Shown here: positions 26,102-35,828 of the stretch, one piece after another
Position numbering within the stretch: the first letter of the stretch is position 1
Layout of the letters: each line of letters opens with the position of its first letter
Source: Pseudomonas izuensis
GTDB taxonomy: Bacteria; Pseudomonadota; Gammaproteobacteria; Pseudomonadales; Pseudomonadaceae
Length of the DNA: 64,000 nt
Reading direction: 5' to 3'
Assembly (NCBI RefSeq): GCF_009861505.1
Contig: NZ_WTFT01000006.1
Span: forward strand, 124,001-188,000
Notes under the pieces: generated by a model
Told to the model about the DNA's origin: nothing
The model's database searches: none
The model's input: the letters and a program-made list of their open reading frames with translations, nothing else
Program-made: the position numbers and the translations under genes

Positions 26102-27661
26102 TCAAGTCTCTACCCGGTTTCTCCCCTTTTGCTTGGCCTCATAAAGAAGCTCGTCTGCATGCTTCAGTACCACGGATACAGGCGGCCCCTGCGCGATCCA
26201 CCTGGCCACGCCAATGGATATCGTGACGCTTCCCACCGGGTCGATCCGGGTGTTTTCCACCATGGCGCGTAATCGCTCGGCAACGTCGACCGCACTGGCT
26301 TTTGGCATGTTCGGCAGTAACAGCGTGAATTCCTCCCCGCCAGTACGGCAGGCCAGGTCGCCGTCTCGCGAGCATCGCTTGAGTACCTCGGCGATGGCTT
26401 GAAGCGCGACATCCCCGGCGTCATGACCAAAGGTGTCATTGACCTTCTTGAAATGATCGATATCCAGCGCCATGACGCAGAACGGCGTGCCCGTTTGCTG
26501 TAGTACGCGCAACGCCTCGTCCATCGCCCGGCGATTGGCCAGGCCGGTCATCGGGTCACTTTGCGCCTGACGGTTGAGGCGGCCGAGTTTTTCCTGCATC
26601 AGGGCCACACCCACCGATAGGGCGTGGCGGATGTGCGCGGCCTCGATGTACCAGGCGCGCACCGAATTGATTTGTTCGGGGCTGTCGGCGGCATCCAGTT
26701 GACTCGCCGCAGCCGCCAGTTGCCGCAATGGCCGGGTGATCAGCTGCGTCACCCAGCAGATGATCGTGAAACCGATCAGACAAACGGGAAAGATCGCCAT
26801 GACCGTCTTTGCCATGAGTGCATCGAGTGATTCAAGGGTTGCGGCACGCGATTGTGCGCAAATCACGCCCCAGCGACTGTCGGGCACATAGGCGTAGCCG
26901 GACAGCATCGCGCTACCTTTGGCGTCGACACTCTCCATGGCTCCCCTGCCCCCGTCCAGGACCGCGTCGACCGCTGTATCCGGGCCCAGCACCTGGCCAA
27001 TGCGATCGTGGTCGGCGTCATACAACAGTCGCCGACCGCTGTCTACCACGTACACCTGAACATTGACGTCGTTGAAGTGATTGCTGATCAGCGTGTGCAG
27101 GACGCTCTGCTTTTGCAGGTAAACGGAACCACCCACGGCGCCCAGGTATTGCCCGCCCTTGTCGACAATCGGCTGCGAAACGAAGATCACCAGATTGCCG
27201 ATCTCGGAAACGAATGCCGGGCTGACCATCGGTTGATGTCCATGCAAAGCCTGGACGATGCCTTCGCTGTGGAACATTCGCCCCTTGATTTGCAGGTTTT
27301 GCGGTGAGGCTTCCAGGACTTTCCCGGTGGTATCGAAAATCGCAACCGAGTTGAAACTCGAATCCTGGCCCTGAAGCCGAATCGCCTCGTTCTTCAAAAA
27401 ACCTTGGTTTTGCAGTTGCCCGGCCAGGAGGTCTGCACTGTAGGCCAGGTGCTCATGGCTGTTGCGCAGAAACTCACCGATGCTGGAAGCGACTTTGGTG
27501 GCGTAGGCACGGTTGGACTGCAGGGCCGAGTCGATCAACTCCCGTTTCTGCACCCGATACACGACATACAGGCTGCTCACCAGCGTGATCAACGCAGTAA
27601 GCAGCGTAAACAACAGGATCAGGCGCCGCAGGTCGATCCTGGTCAATGACCTCACGCTCAT
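26102..27661 (-). CDS. Membrane diguanylate cyclase with periplasmic Cache sensor
   Basis: The 519-residue protein has an N-terminal membrane segment (LILLFTLLTALITLVSSLYVV), a periplasmic double-Cache-type region of about 270 residues (FNSVAIFDTTGKVLEASP; VYVVDSGRRLLYDAD), a second membrane segment (VMAIFPVCLIGFTIICWVTQL), a short HAMP-like linker and a C-terminal GGDEF domain. The active-site loop reads GGEEF, which is catalytically competent, and RDGD just upstream matches the RxxD inhibitory c-di-GMP site. It therefore should make c-di-GMP in response to an external ligand. The start MSVRS at 27661 places the membrane segment near the N-terminus; 55 open codons upstream overlap the promoter region. 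Confidence 0.88.
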   Translation of the reverse strand: MSVRSLTRIDLRRLILLFTLLTALITLVSSLYVVYRVQKRELIDSALQSNRAYATKVASSIGEFLRNSHEHLAYSADLLAGQLQNQGFLKNEAIRLQGQDSSFNSVAIFDTTGKVLEASPQNLQIKGRMFHSEGIVQALHGHQPMVSPAFVSEIGNLVIFVSQPIVDKGGQYLGAVGGSVYLQKQSVLHTLISNHFNDVNVQVYVVDSGRRLLYDADHDRIGQVLGPDTAVDAVLDGGRGAMESVDAKGSAMLSGYAYVPDSRWGVICAQSRAATLESLDALMAKTVMAIFPVCLIGFTIICWVTQLITRPLRQLAAAASQLDAADSPEQINSVRAWYIEAAHIRHALSVGVALMQEKLGRLNRQAQSDPMTGLANRRAMDEALRVLQQTGTPFCVMALDIDHFKKVNDTFGHDAGDVALQAIAEVLKRCSRDGDLACRTGGEEFTLLLPNMPKASAVDVAERLRAMVENTRIDPVGSVTISIGVARWIAQGPPVSVVLKHADELLYEAKQKGRNRVET

Positions 27662-27838
27662 GATCGACGGGTCCGAAGTGCCGGGTAGACACGAAGTGTA
27701 GCAACCGGGTGGCGTTTGCCCTGTGTCGGTGGAAATTCGGTGAAATGCGCCAATGACTATACTGCGCTCGCGCCCCGGTCCGATTGTTCCATCTGTCGCT
27801 ACTATCCGCGATGGCGCAGGCAGCAAGGAGGAGCGCAG

Positions 27839-29596
27839 ATGTCACACGATGGAAACCTGCTTCAGGCAACCGTTATCTTCCTCTTGGCGGTGGTCCTGCT
27901 GGTGCCGCTCGCCCAGCGCGTCAAACTGGGCGCTGTTCCCGGTTACCTGCTGGTGGGCGTGCTGATCGGCCCTTCGGTGCTGGGCTTGATCGACAACTCC
28001 GAAAATGTCAGCCGGCTCTCGGAAATGGGCGTGGTACTGCTGCTGTTCATCATTGGCCTGGAGCTGTCGCCACGCAAACTCTGGATGATGCGGCGCCTGC
28101 TGTTCGGTGTCGGGCTGATTCAAGTGCTGCTCACCGGAGCAATTTTTGCGGTGATTGCGTTCTTCGTGTTCGCCCAGCCGCTGCGGTCAGCCATCGTCCT
28201 GGGACTGGCGCTAGCCCTGTCATCCACCGCCTTTGGTTTGCAGATCCTCGCCGAGCGCAAGGAACTGGGCCGCCCCCACGGTCGCATGGCGGTGGCCATT
28301 CTGCTGTTTCAGGACATTGCTGCCATTCCCCTGATTGCCGTGATACCGCTGCTGGGAGGTGTCGACGCCGATCAGGCGCAAGGCGGCGAGTTGCGTGAAC
28401 TGATGGCAGTCCTGGGCGGCATTGGCGCGATCATTGTCGGCGGGCGCTTTTTGTTGCGCCCGGTGTTCGGCTGGGCAGTGATTCCGGGCCTGCGCGAGCT
28501 GTCCACTGCCACTGCATTGCTGTGCGTGCTCGGCACCGCGTGGCTGATGGAGCATGTCGGCGTGTCCATGGCCTTGGGTGCCTTTCTCGCCGGACTGCTG
28601 ATGGCAGAGTCGCCGTTTCGCCACGAGCTGGAATCGCAGATCGAACCGTTCAAGGGGCTGCTGCTCGGGCTGTTTTTCGTCGGCGTGGGCATGACCGCGG
28701 ATTTGCGCCTGCTGTTTGGCTCGCCTTGGGCGGTAGTGGGCCTGACCCTGTTGCTGGTGGGTCTCAAACTGCCGCTTTTATACGGCCTGGGGCGACTGAC
28801 CGGTGGATTGAATCGAGCGGATGCTACCGGCCTTGGCGTGGTCCTCGCCTCCGGTGGCGAGTTCGCCTTCGTGGTCTTCAAACTGGCGCTGGGCCACCGC
28901 TTGCTCGATCAATCTGTCCACGACTTGCTGGTGCTCGTCATCACGCTGTCCATGGCAATAATTCCCCTGGTGATGTTCGCCCTGTCGCCCGTCATGCGCG
29001 CCGTCCCTGCCATGGCGGACGCACCCAAGGGGCCACCTGAAGTCAACGAAACACCTAAAGTGGTGATTGCCGGCACGGGGCGAATGGGCCGTGTCATCGC
29101 GCACATGCTGCAAACCCGGGGAATCCCCCTGGTTGCCCTGGACACCTCGGTACAGGCACTCGACCAGCAAGGTTCGCCCGGGCGCCTGCCCGTCTACTAC
29201 GGTGACCCGACCCGCCCCGACATTCTCCACGCGGCCAAGGTGGGCACGGCTGAGCTGGTGATCGTCACCACCGACGATCCGCAAATCAACCTGGAAACCG
29301 CCCGGACCCTTGCGCGGCTCTACCCTGGGGTCAAAGTGATCGCGCGGGCCCGCGACCGACAAGAGGCCCTGAAGTTGATGGATGCGGGGGCACGGCCGAT
29401 ACGCGAAACCTTTCATTCCAGCCTGGAGATAACCCGGCGCGCCCTGCTGGTGCTGGGCGAAAGCGAAGAGCAGGCCAATTCGTGGACCCGGCACTATCAG
29501 AAACAGGCCGAGGACGAACTGACCCTTCGGCACCACGATGCGGCTGCCGGGGATACGCGATCGAAGCCTGCCAGCGACGCGTCAAATGAAGAATGA
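27839..29596 (+). CDS. Kef-type monovalent cation:proton antiporter (CPA2) with RCK domain
   Basis: The 585-residue protein has about twelve membrane segments typical of CPA2 antiporters (VPGYLLVGVLIGPSVLGLI, the LGLALALSSTAFGLQIL segment and ILLFQDIAAIPLI) followed by a TrkA-N/RCK nucleotide-binding domain starting near residue 406 with the GTGRMGR glycine motif. It exchanges K+ or Na+ for protons, as in KefB/KefC. AAGGAGGAG precedes ATG 27839 and decides the start. It is divergent from the diguanylate cyclase; the 177-base gap holds a TATACT that could be a -10 box at 27758. No KefF/KefG-like ancillary gene is adjacent. Confidence 0.9.
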   Translation: MSHDGNLLQATVIFLLAVVLLVPLAQRVKLGAVPGYLLVGVLIGPSVLGLIDNSENVSRLSEMGVVLLLFIIGLELSPRKLWMMRRLLFGVGLIQVLLTGAIFAVIAFFVFAQPLRSAIVLGLALALSSTAFGLQILAERKELGRPHGRMAVAILLFQDIAAIPLIAVIPLLGGVDADQAQGGELRELMAVLGGIGAIIVGGRFLLRPVFGWAVIPGLRELSTATALLCVLGTAWLMEHVGVSMALGAFLAGLLMAESPFRHELESQIEPFKGLLLGLFFVGVGMTADLRLLFGSPWAVVGLTLLLVGLKLPLLYGLGRLTGGLNRADATGLGVVLASGGEFAFVVFKLALGHRLLDQSVHDLLVLVITLSMAIIPLVMFALSPVMRAVPAMADAPKGPPEVNETPKVVIAGTGRMGRVIAHMLQTRGIPLVALDTSVQALDQQGSPGRLPVYYGDPTRPDILHAAKVGTAELVIVTTDDPQINLETARTLARLYPGVKVIARARDRQEALKLMDAGARPIRETFHSSLEITRRALLVLGESEEQANSWTRHYQKQAEDELTLRHHDAAAGDTRSKPASDASNEE

Positions 29597-29733
29597 GTGC
29601 CAAGGGCGATTGACACAGGGGGGAACCGAGTCAGTTCCAATGCCCCGCGTGCATTCATGAATGCCTGCCGACCGCTCTGACTGGCGATGTCTTCGCATTT
29701 TTGAAACAGATCTGAGTTCGACCACTGGTTTCT

Positions 29734-29759
29734 GAAGCAATGCTAGCTACGCTTGCTTC
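29734..29759 (+). promoter_or_regulatory. Inverted repeat upstream of RND efflux operon (candidate operator)
   Basis: GAAGCAA and TTGCTTC form a 7-bp perfect inverted repeat with a 12-base spacer (TGCTAGCTACGC), ending 23 bases before the adaptor start. The position fits a repressor operator overlapping the promoter. No regulator gene is adjacent to the efflux operon, so the binding protein would be encoded elsewhere. Confidence 0.4.
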
Positions 29760-29782
29760 ATCGACCTTGATGGAGCACGGGT

Positions 29783-31003
29783 ATGGGCGGCGTAAAACTT
29801 TCCAGTGGTAACGGCCTGTCAATTGCCTGCCTGCTGGGGATTGCCTTCCTGCTGGCCGGTTGCGGCAAAGAACCGGTTGCTCCGGGGCGAAAACCGCCTG
29901 ATGTGACCGTCATGACGGTCACCGCCCGCGATACCCCGGTAACCTTCGAATTCGTCGCCCAGACCCAGAGTTCCCGCGAAGTGGAAATCCGCGCCCGTGT
30001 CGCCGGTTTTCTGGAAAAGCGGCTGTACACCGAAGGCGATCTGGTGAAAGCCGGGCAGACGCTGTTCCAGATGGACAGTAAGCCCTTCGACGCCGCGCTG
30101 CTGTCAGCCAAGGGACAGCTGGCCCAGCAACAGGCTCGCTGGGAAGTGGCCAAGGCGACGTTGGCCCGTGTCCGCCCATTGGCCGCGCAGAATGCAGTCA
30201 GCAAGATGGACCTGGACAATGCCAACGGCCAGGAGCGTGAGACCCATGCCGCCGTACTGGCCGCCGAGGGGGTTGTGCGCAACGCCCAGCTGAATCTGAG
30301 CTATACCACCATCACCTCTCCCCTGACCGGCCTTTCCAGCTACGCAAAAAAACAGGACGGCAGTTACGTCACGCCGGGCGAGTCGGGGCTGCTGACCTCC
30401 GTTTCGCAGATGGATCCGATGTACGTCAATTTCAGCCTTTCGGAAAACGAATCGTTGAAATACCGCGACGAAATCAGCACTGGACGGCTCAAAATTCCGC
30501 CCAGCAGCGATTTTGTCGTCGAAGTGGTGATGGCCGACGGTACCGTGGTACCTGACCGCGGCAAGGTTAATTTCCTCGCACCATCGTTCAGCTCGGAAAC
30601 CGGCACCTTCCTGGTGCGGGCGGTACTGGCCAACCCCAAAGGGCTGCTCAAGCCCGGTCAGTTCGTCAAGGCACTGGCCAAGGGCGCTACCCGGCCCAAT
30701 GCCATTCTGGTGCCGCAGAAAGCCGTGCTCGAGGGGGCCAAGAGCCATTTCGTCTGGGTGCTCAATGCGGAGGGCAAACCCGAGCAACGAGTGGTCGAAG
30801 TGGGTGAATGGCAAGGCGATAACTGGTTCATCAGCCAGGGGCTGCATGCCGGTGAGCGCATCGTGGTCGAGGGTGCGATCAGGGTCACACCCGGGGGACC
30901 GCTGAACATTGTCGACGCCGCCGGCACTACGCCGGCCCCCGCGGAGGCAGGTGAAACAGTGAAAGCGGGGACGACCGGTGCAACCGGCGGGAAAACACCA
31001 TGA
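29783..31003 (+). CDS. RND efflux periplasmic adaptor (membrane fusion lipoprotein)
   Basis: The 406-residue lipoprotein precursor has a signal peptide with lipobox LLAGC (Cys27). The mature part has the MFP layout: a lipoyl-like barrel (EFVAQTQSSREVEIRARVAGFLEKR), a helical hairpin (about residues 110-180) and beta-barrel/membrane-proximal domains (SFSSETGTFLVRAVLANP). It links the inner-membrane pump to the outer-membrane channel encoded next. Its stop overlaps the pump start (ATGA), so the three genes form one operon. The adaptor is anchored to the inner membrane by its lipid. Confidence 0.92.
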   Translation: MGGVKLSSGNGLSIACLLGIAFLLAGCGKEPVAPGRKPPDVTVMTVTARDTPVTFEFVAQTQSSREVEIRARVAGFLEKRLYTEGDLVKAGQTLFQMDSKPFDAALLSAKGQLAQQQARWEVAKATLARVRPLAAQNAVSKMDLDNANGQERETHAAVLAAEGVVRNAQLNLSYTTITSPLTGLSSYAKKQDGSYVTPGESGLLTSVSQMDPMYVNFSLSENESLKYRDEISTGRLKIPPSSDFVVEVVMADGTVVPDRGKVNFLAPSFSSETGTFLVRAVLANPKGLLKPGQFVKALAKGATRPNAILVPQKAVLEGAKSHFVWVLNAEGKPEQRVVEVGEWQGDNWFISQGLHAGERIVVEGAIRVTPGGPLNIVDAAGTTPAPAEAGETVKAGTTGATGGKTP

Positions 31004-34000
31004 GCATTTCCCACTATTGCATCGACCGGCCGATTTTTGCTTCGGTGATCTCCATCATCATCACCCTGGCCGGCGCGGTGGCCATGCTTGCACTGCCCGT
31101 CGCCCAATACCCGGATATCACACCACCGCAAATCACCGTGGCAGCCACCTACCCCGGCGCCGATGCGCAGGTGGTGGCCAATAACGTGGCAGCGCCCATC
31201 GAGCAGCAGGTCAACGGCGCCGACAACATGATCTACATGAACTCGTCGAGCTCCGCGACGGGCAACATGACCCTTAACGTGTTCTTCGAAATCGGCACCG
31301 ACCCGTCCCTCGCCCAGGTGGACGTGCAGAACCGGGTCAACCTGGCCCTGCCGCAACTGCCCTCCGCCGTGCAGAGCCAGGGCATTCAGGTGCAGAAAAA
31401 ATCGTCGGCGTTCATGATGATCCTTTCCGTGTACTCCGCCGGCGACCGCTATGACAGCACCTACGTCGCCAACTACGCCAACCTCTATATTCTGGATGCG
31501 ATCAAACGCATTCCGGGTGCCAACCAGGCCGCCATTTTCGGCACGCCGGACTATGCCATGCGCATCTGGCTCAAGCCTGACCGCATGGCCCAGCTGGGTA
31601 TCACTGCCGCCGACGTGCAAAGAGCGGTGGCCAACCAGAACCAGCAGTTTGCGGTAGGTCGCGTCGGGCAATCCCCCACGGGGCAAGCTGTGGAGCAATC
31701 GTTCGCCGTGACCACCAAGGGCCGCCTGACCGAGCCTGCGGAGTTCGAGAACATCATCTTGCGTGCCAGCAACAACGGCGCCGCCATCGTGCGCCTCAAG
31801 GATGTAGGGCGTGCCGAACTCGGGCAGAAAGACTACTCGTTGCGCAGCACCTATCAGGGTAAGCCGGCGACGCTGATTGCCGTGTATCAACAACCCGGCG
31901 CCAACGCCCTCGACGTCTCGGCGGCGGTCACCAAGACCCTGGCAGACATGAAGGCGACCTTTCCCGAGGGCATCGAATACAAGATCGTGATGGACACCAC
32001 GGCCTTTACCCGCGCGTCGATTTCCGAGGTGATCCACACCTTCTTCGAAGCCCTGGTGCTGGTGGTCGTGGTGGTTTACATCTTCCTGCAGAGCCTGCGT
32101 GCCACGCTGATCCCCGTGCTGGCGGTACCGGTGTCGATTGTCGGTACCTTTATCGGTATGTCTGCCCTCGGGTTTTCGGTGAACATGCTGACACTGTTCG
32201 GCATGGTGCTGGCCATCGGTATCGTGGTGGACGACGCGATCGTGGTGATCGAAAACGTCGAGCGCAACATGCAAGTGCACAAGATGCCACCCAAGGAGGC
32301 GGCCAAGCGCGCGATGGACGAAGTGGCAGGTCCCGTGGTGGCCATCGTGCTGGTGTTGTGTGCGGTGTTCATCCCGGTGGCATTCATGGGCGGCATCACT
32401 GGCCAGCTGTATAAACAGTTCGCGATCACCATCGCCATTTCCGTGGTGATCTCCGGCCTGGTCGCCCTGACCCTGTCGCCCGCCTTGGCGGCGCTACTGC
32501 TCAAGCCTCAGCACGGCGACAAGAACGCCTTTTTCCGCTGGTTCGAACGCAGCTTCGAGCGCATGACCGAGGGTTACTCCAACGCGGTGGCCTTCATGAT
32601 CAAGCGCTTTGTAATGGCGCTGTTGCTGTTTGCCGGCATGATCGTGTTGATCCTGCTGATGGGCCAGCGCATTCCCAGCGCCTTTCTGCCGCCGGAAGAC
32701 CAGGGTTACTTGCTGGGGGCCATTATCATGCCCGATGCGGCGAGCCTTGATCGCACCGGCGAGGTCGGCAAGGTCGCCAGTGACTTCTTCATGAACGATG
32801 CGTCGGTGGAGGGCGTGGCCATCGTCAACGGCTATAGCCTGCTGGACGGCCAGAACAAGAACAACGCCGGTACCCTCTTCGTCGGATTCAAGGATTTCGA
32901 GGGACGCTACAAGGATAAGGAAACTATCAAGGAACAGAGCGCCCCTGCGGTCATCCAGAAAGCCGCACGTGCTTTCTCCACGATTCAGGAGGGGATCATT
33001 CTGCCGGTCAACCCGCCGTCCATTCCCGGCCTGGGCACCACCGGTGGCATGGAAGTCTGGGTGCAGAGCAAGGGTGACGCCGGCGTCGACCAACTGGCGG
33101 AAATGGTCGGCGAACTGGTGGCGAAAGCCAAGCAGCGCCCGGAACTCGGCGCGATCACCTCGACCTTCAACGTGCATTCCAGGCAGCTGATGGTCGACGT
33201 GGACCGGGAAAAAGCCGAAAGCCTGGGCGTGCCGGTAGAAGATGTCTACAGCGCCATGCAGACCATGTTCGGCTCGCTGTACGTCTCGCAATTCAACAAG
33301 TTCAGTCGCCTGTGGCAGGTCATTCTGCAGGCAGAGCCGTCGTATCGGCTCAAGGCCGAGGACCTGCAACAGATCTACGTGCGCAGCAAGAATGGGGAGA
33401 TGGTGCCACTCAAGTCGGTGTTGACCACCCGCTACGTCACCGGCCCCGACTTGCTGACACGCTTCAACAACTTCCCGGCGGTGAAACTTACCGCCAACGC
33501 GGCGCCCGGCTACAGCTCTGGTCAGGCATTGGCGGCCCTGGAAGAAATCAGCGCCGAGATCATGACCAACGACTATGCGCTGGCGTTGAGCGGCGAAGCG
33601 TTCGAGGAGAAAAAGAGTGGTGGTGCTTCTTCGCAGGTGTTCATTTTCGGCCTGGTGATGGTGTTCCTGATCCTCGCGGCGCAGTACGAAAAATGGTCCC
33701 TGCCGGTTGGCGTGCTGATGGCGGTGCCGTTTGCGTTGTTCGGTGCCCTGCTGGCGGTGCTGCTGCGGGGCTTGAGCAATGACGTGTATTTCCAGATCGG
33801 CCTGACCATGCTGGTGGCACTGGCGGCCAAGAACGCCATCCTGATTTTCGAGTTCGCGGTATTGAACCGGGAAAACGGCATGTCGGCCTACGACGCGGCG
33901 ATGACGGCCGCGAGGGAACGCCTGCGGCCGATCGTGATGACGTCCCTGGCGTTCATCCTCGGCTGTGTGCCGCTGGCCATTGCCGTCGGTGCCTCCGAGA

Positions 34001-34197
34001 ACAGTCGCCACTCCATCGGTACCGGGGTGATCGGCGGGATGCTGGCGGCGACCGTCATCGCGATTTTCTTCATTCCCTTGTTCTATTACCTGGTGGAGCG
34101 GATGTTCGCGAAAAAGGATGAACCGCAGCAGTCCGTACAGACGCCGTCCGCGCAGCTCCCCGACGGCGCTGCGCAAAACCGGCATGAGGGGGATTGA
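31000..34197 (+). CDS. RND inner-membrane efflux pump, HAE1 family (AcrB/MexB-like)
   Basis: The 1065-residue pump has the standard twelve membrane segments and two large periplasmic loops. The proton-relay pair Asp411-Asp412 lies in IVVDDAIVVIENVE, equivalent to Asp407-Asp408 of AcrB, and the conserved N-terminus reads PIFASVISIIITLAG. It exports hydrophobic or amphiphilic compounds, often antibiotics or solvents, as a trimer driven by protons. It sits between adaptor and outer-membrane channel genes with a 4-base overlap and a 1-base gap. The exact Mex-type pump could not be assigned; no local regulator is present. Confidence 0.93.
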   Translation: MSISHYCIDRPIFASVISIIITLAGAVAMLALPVAQYPDITPPQITVAATYPGADAQVVANNVAAPIEQQVNGADNMIYMNSSSSATGNMTLNVFFEIGTDPSLAQVDVQNRVNLALPQLPSAVQSQGIQVQKKSSAFMMILSVYSAGDRYDSTYVANYANLYILDAIKRIPGANQAAIFGTPDYAMRIWLKPDRMAQLGITAADVQRAVANQNQQFAVGRVGQSPTGQAVEQSFAVTTKGRLTEPAEFENIILRASNNGAAIVRLKDVGRAELGQKDYSLRSTYQGKPATLIAVYQQPGANALDVSAAVTKTLADMKATFPEGIEYKIVMDTTAFTRASISEVIHTFFEALVLVVVVVYIFLQSLRATLIPVLAVPVSIVGTFIGMSALGFSVNMLTLFGMVLAIGIVVDDAIVVIENVERNMQVHKMPPKEAAKRAMDEVAGPVVAIVLVLCAVFIPVAFMGGITGQLYKQFAITIAISVVISGLVALTLSPALAALLLKPQHGDKNAFFRWFERSFERMTEGYSNAVAFMIKRFVMALLLFAGMIVLILLMGQRIPSAFLPPEDQGYLLGAIIMPDAASLDRTGEVGKVASDFFMNDASVEGVAIVNGYSLLDGQNKNNAGTLFVGFKDFEGRYKDKETIKEQSAPAVIQKAARAFSTIQEGIILPVNPPSIPGLGTTGGMEVWVQSKGDAGVDQLAEMVGELVAKAKQRPELGAITSTFNVHSRQLMVDVDREKAESLGVPVEDVYSAMQTMFGSLYVSQFNKFSRLWQVILQAEPSYRLKAEDLQQIYVRSKNGEMVPLKSVLTTRYVTGPDLLTRFNNFPAVKLTANAAPGYSSGQALAALEEISAEIMTNDYALALSGEAFEEKKSGGASSQVFIFGLVMVFLILAAQYEKWSLPVGVLMAVPFALFGALLAVLLRGLSNDVYFQIGLTMLVALAAKNAILIFEFAVLNRENGMSAYDAAMTAARERLRPIVMTSLAFILGCVPLAIAVGASENSRHSIGTGVIGGMLAATVIAIFFIPLFYYLVERMFAKKDEPQQSVQTPSAQLPDGAAQNRHEGD

Positions 34198-34198
34198 T

Positions 34199-35629
34199 AT
34201 GCGCAAGCCCCCTCTCCCGCTGTTGTTGTGCCTGGGCCTGTTCGGCTGCATGGTGGGACCCGACTACCAGCACCCGGAAATCGACACCCCCGCGGCGTAT
34301 CGCTATGCCGACAAGGAAGCCCGGGACCTGTCCAATACCCTGTGGTGGGAACAGTTCCAGGACCCGGTCCTCAATGACCTGATCCGCACGGCATTGCAGG
34401 AAAACAAAGACATCAAGATCGCCGCCGCACGGGTGGAGCAATTCCAGGGCCGTTACGGCGAAACCCGCTCCCTGTTGTTTCCGCAAGTCGGCCTCGATGC
34501 TCAAGGTCAAAGGTCCCGCTCGCCCCGGGACAATGGTCCGGTGCCACTGGACCCCTCCGTCGACCCGGTGTTCAACAACTATCAGGCCCTTCTCAGTGTG
34601 AACTGGGAGCTGGATGTCTGGGGCCGTTTGCGCCGCCTGAGCGAATCGGCCCGCGCCGATCTGCTGGCTTCGGAGGAAGGTCGGCGTAGCGTCATTTTGA
34701 GCCTGGTGTCGTCGGTGGCGACGAGTTACGTGACGCTGCGCGATCTTGACCGCGAGCTGGAAATCTCCCGCACCACCGCCAAGGCGCGGGGCGACTCCTA
34801 CGAGATATTCAAACTGCGCTTTGGTGCCGGCGTCATCTCGGAAATGGAACTGGCTCAGAACCAGTCCGAATACGAGCGGACCCTGGCGTCGGTCGCGCAA
34901 TTCGAACCCTTGGTCGCGCAACAGGAAAACGCACTGGCCGTGTTGCTTGGCCGCAACCCGGGGCCGATCCTGCGAGGGCGTGATTTGGGACAACTGGCGC
35001 TGCCCTCGGTGCCTGCCGGCCTGCCTTCGGACTTGCTGCAAAGACGGCCCGATCTACACCAGGCCGAGTTGAACCTGATCTCGGCCAATGCCCAGATCGG
35101 CGCCGCCAAGGCCCAGTATTTCCCGACGATTTCCCTGACCGGGCTGCTGGGTTCGGTCAGCAACCAGCTGTCGAACCTGTTCACCGGCCCCGCCGCCACC
35201 TGGTCCTATGGCGTCGCCGCCAGCATGCCGATCTTCACTGCCGGCGGCATCGCCGGCCAGGTGCAACAGGCAGAAGCATTCCAGCAACAAACCTTGCTGA
35301 CGTACCAGCAGGCAATCCAATCAGCCTTCAGGGACGTGGAAAATGCGTTGATCGCCTCGACTAAGTCTCGCGAGCAAATGGCCTACCAGGACCGGCAGGT
35401 CGAGGCGCTGCGCACCTATGCACACTACGCGCGACTGCGCTACGACAACGGTTACACCAGCTACATCGAGGTGCTGGACGCCGAGCGCAGTCTGTTCGAT
35501 GCCGAGTTGAACTACACCCGAACCCGGGCCACGGTGTTCACTTCGATGATTGATTTGTACAAGGCCACCGGCGGCGGTTGGATAACCAAGGCAGACGAAC
35601 TGACGGTGTCGGGGCAGCAACATCAGTGA
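34199..35629 (+). CDS. Outer-membrane efflux channel lipoprotein (OprM/NodT family)
   Basis: The 476-residue precursor has a short signal with lipobox LFGC (Cys17) followed by MVGPDYQHPEIDTP, the usual OprM-type N-terminus. Two OEP repeats follow (FQDPVLNDLIRTALQENKDIKIAAARVEQ; RRPDLHQAELNLISANAQIGAAKAQYFP), and LSVNWELDVWGRLRR is a family hallmark. It forms the trimeric tunnel through the outer membrane for the preceding pump. The start is ATG 34199, one base after the pump stop, preceded by GAGGGGG; 27 upstream codons in frame are within the pump gene. Confidence 0.92.
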   Translation: MRKPPLPLLLCLGLFGCMVGPDYQHPEIDTPAAYRYADKEARDLSNTLWWEQFQDPVLNDLIRTALQENKDIKIAAARVEQFQGRYGETRSLLFPQVGLDAQGQRSRSPRDNGPVPLDPSVDPVFNNYQALLSVNWELDVWGRLRRLSESARADLLASEEGRRSVILSLVSSVATSYVTLRDLDRELEISRTTAKARGDSYEIFKLRFGAGVISEMELAQNQSEYERTLASVAQFEPLVAQQENALAVLLGRNPGPILRGRDLGQLALPSVPAGLPSDLLQRRPDLHQAELNLISANAQIGAAKAQYFPTISLTGLLGSVSNQLSNLFTGPAATWSYGVAASMPIFTAGGIAGQVQQAEAFQQQTLLTYQQAIQSAFRDVENALIASTKSREQMAYQDRQVEALRTYAHYARLRYDNGYTSYIEVLDAERSLFDAELNYTRTRATVFTSMIDLYKATGGGWITKADELTVSGQQHQ

Positions 35630-35642
35630 CGTCTGACAAACC

Positions 35643-35810
35643 GCTTTCGCTGGCAAGCCAGCTCCTACAAAAGCAATGCGTGCAAGCCCGAGAAAAACAC
35701 CCGCCCCCCTGTAGGAGCGAGCTTGCTCGCGAAAAACCCGAAAGCGCCGTTGGGCATCTGGTTTTACGCATTATCGTTCACGACCTTCGCGAGCAAGCTC
35801 GCTCCTACAG
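35643..35810. repeat. Cluster of three REP elements
   Basis: Three TAGGAGC-family REPs lie in the gap between the converging efflux and SulP genes: CTTTCGCTGGCAAGCCAGCTCC (35643-35665 region), CTGTAGGAGCGAGCTTGCTC (from 35709) and TTCGCGAGCAAGCTCGCTCC (to 35806). The last two are mutually inverted with about 50 bases between, forming a REPIN-like doublet. Confidence 0.85.
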
Positions 35811-35828
35811 GTGGAGATTGCGCGTGGC

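Noticed and set aside
30658..34251. Long minus-strand frames opposite the RND adaptor, pump and channel genes
   Set aside because: Compositions are repetitive His/Arg/Gly/Gln and they overlap well-supported efflux genes; they are codon-bias shadows.
35643..35810. Cluster of three similar repeats considered as a CRISPR array
   Set aside because: Repeats are inverted, unevenly spaced REP palindromes found all over the window, and no cas gene is present.
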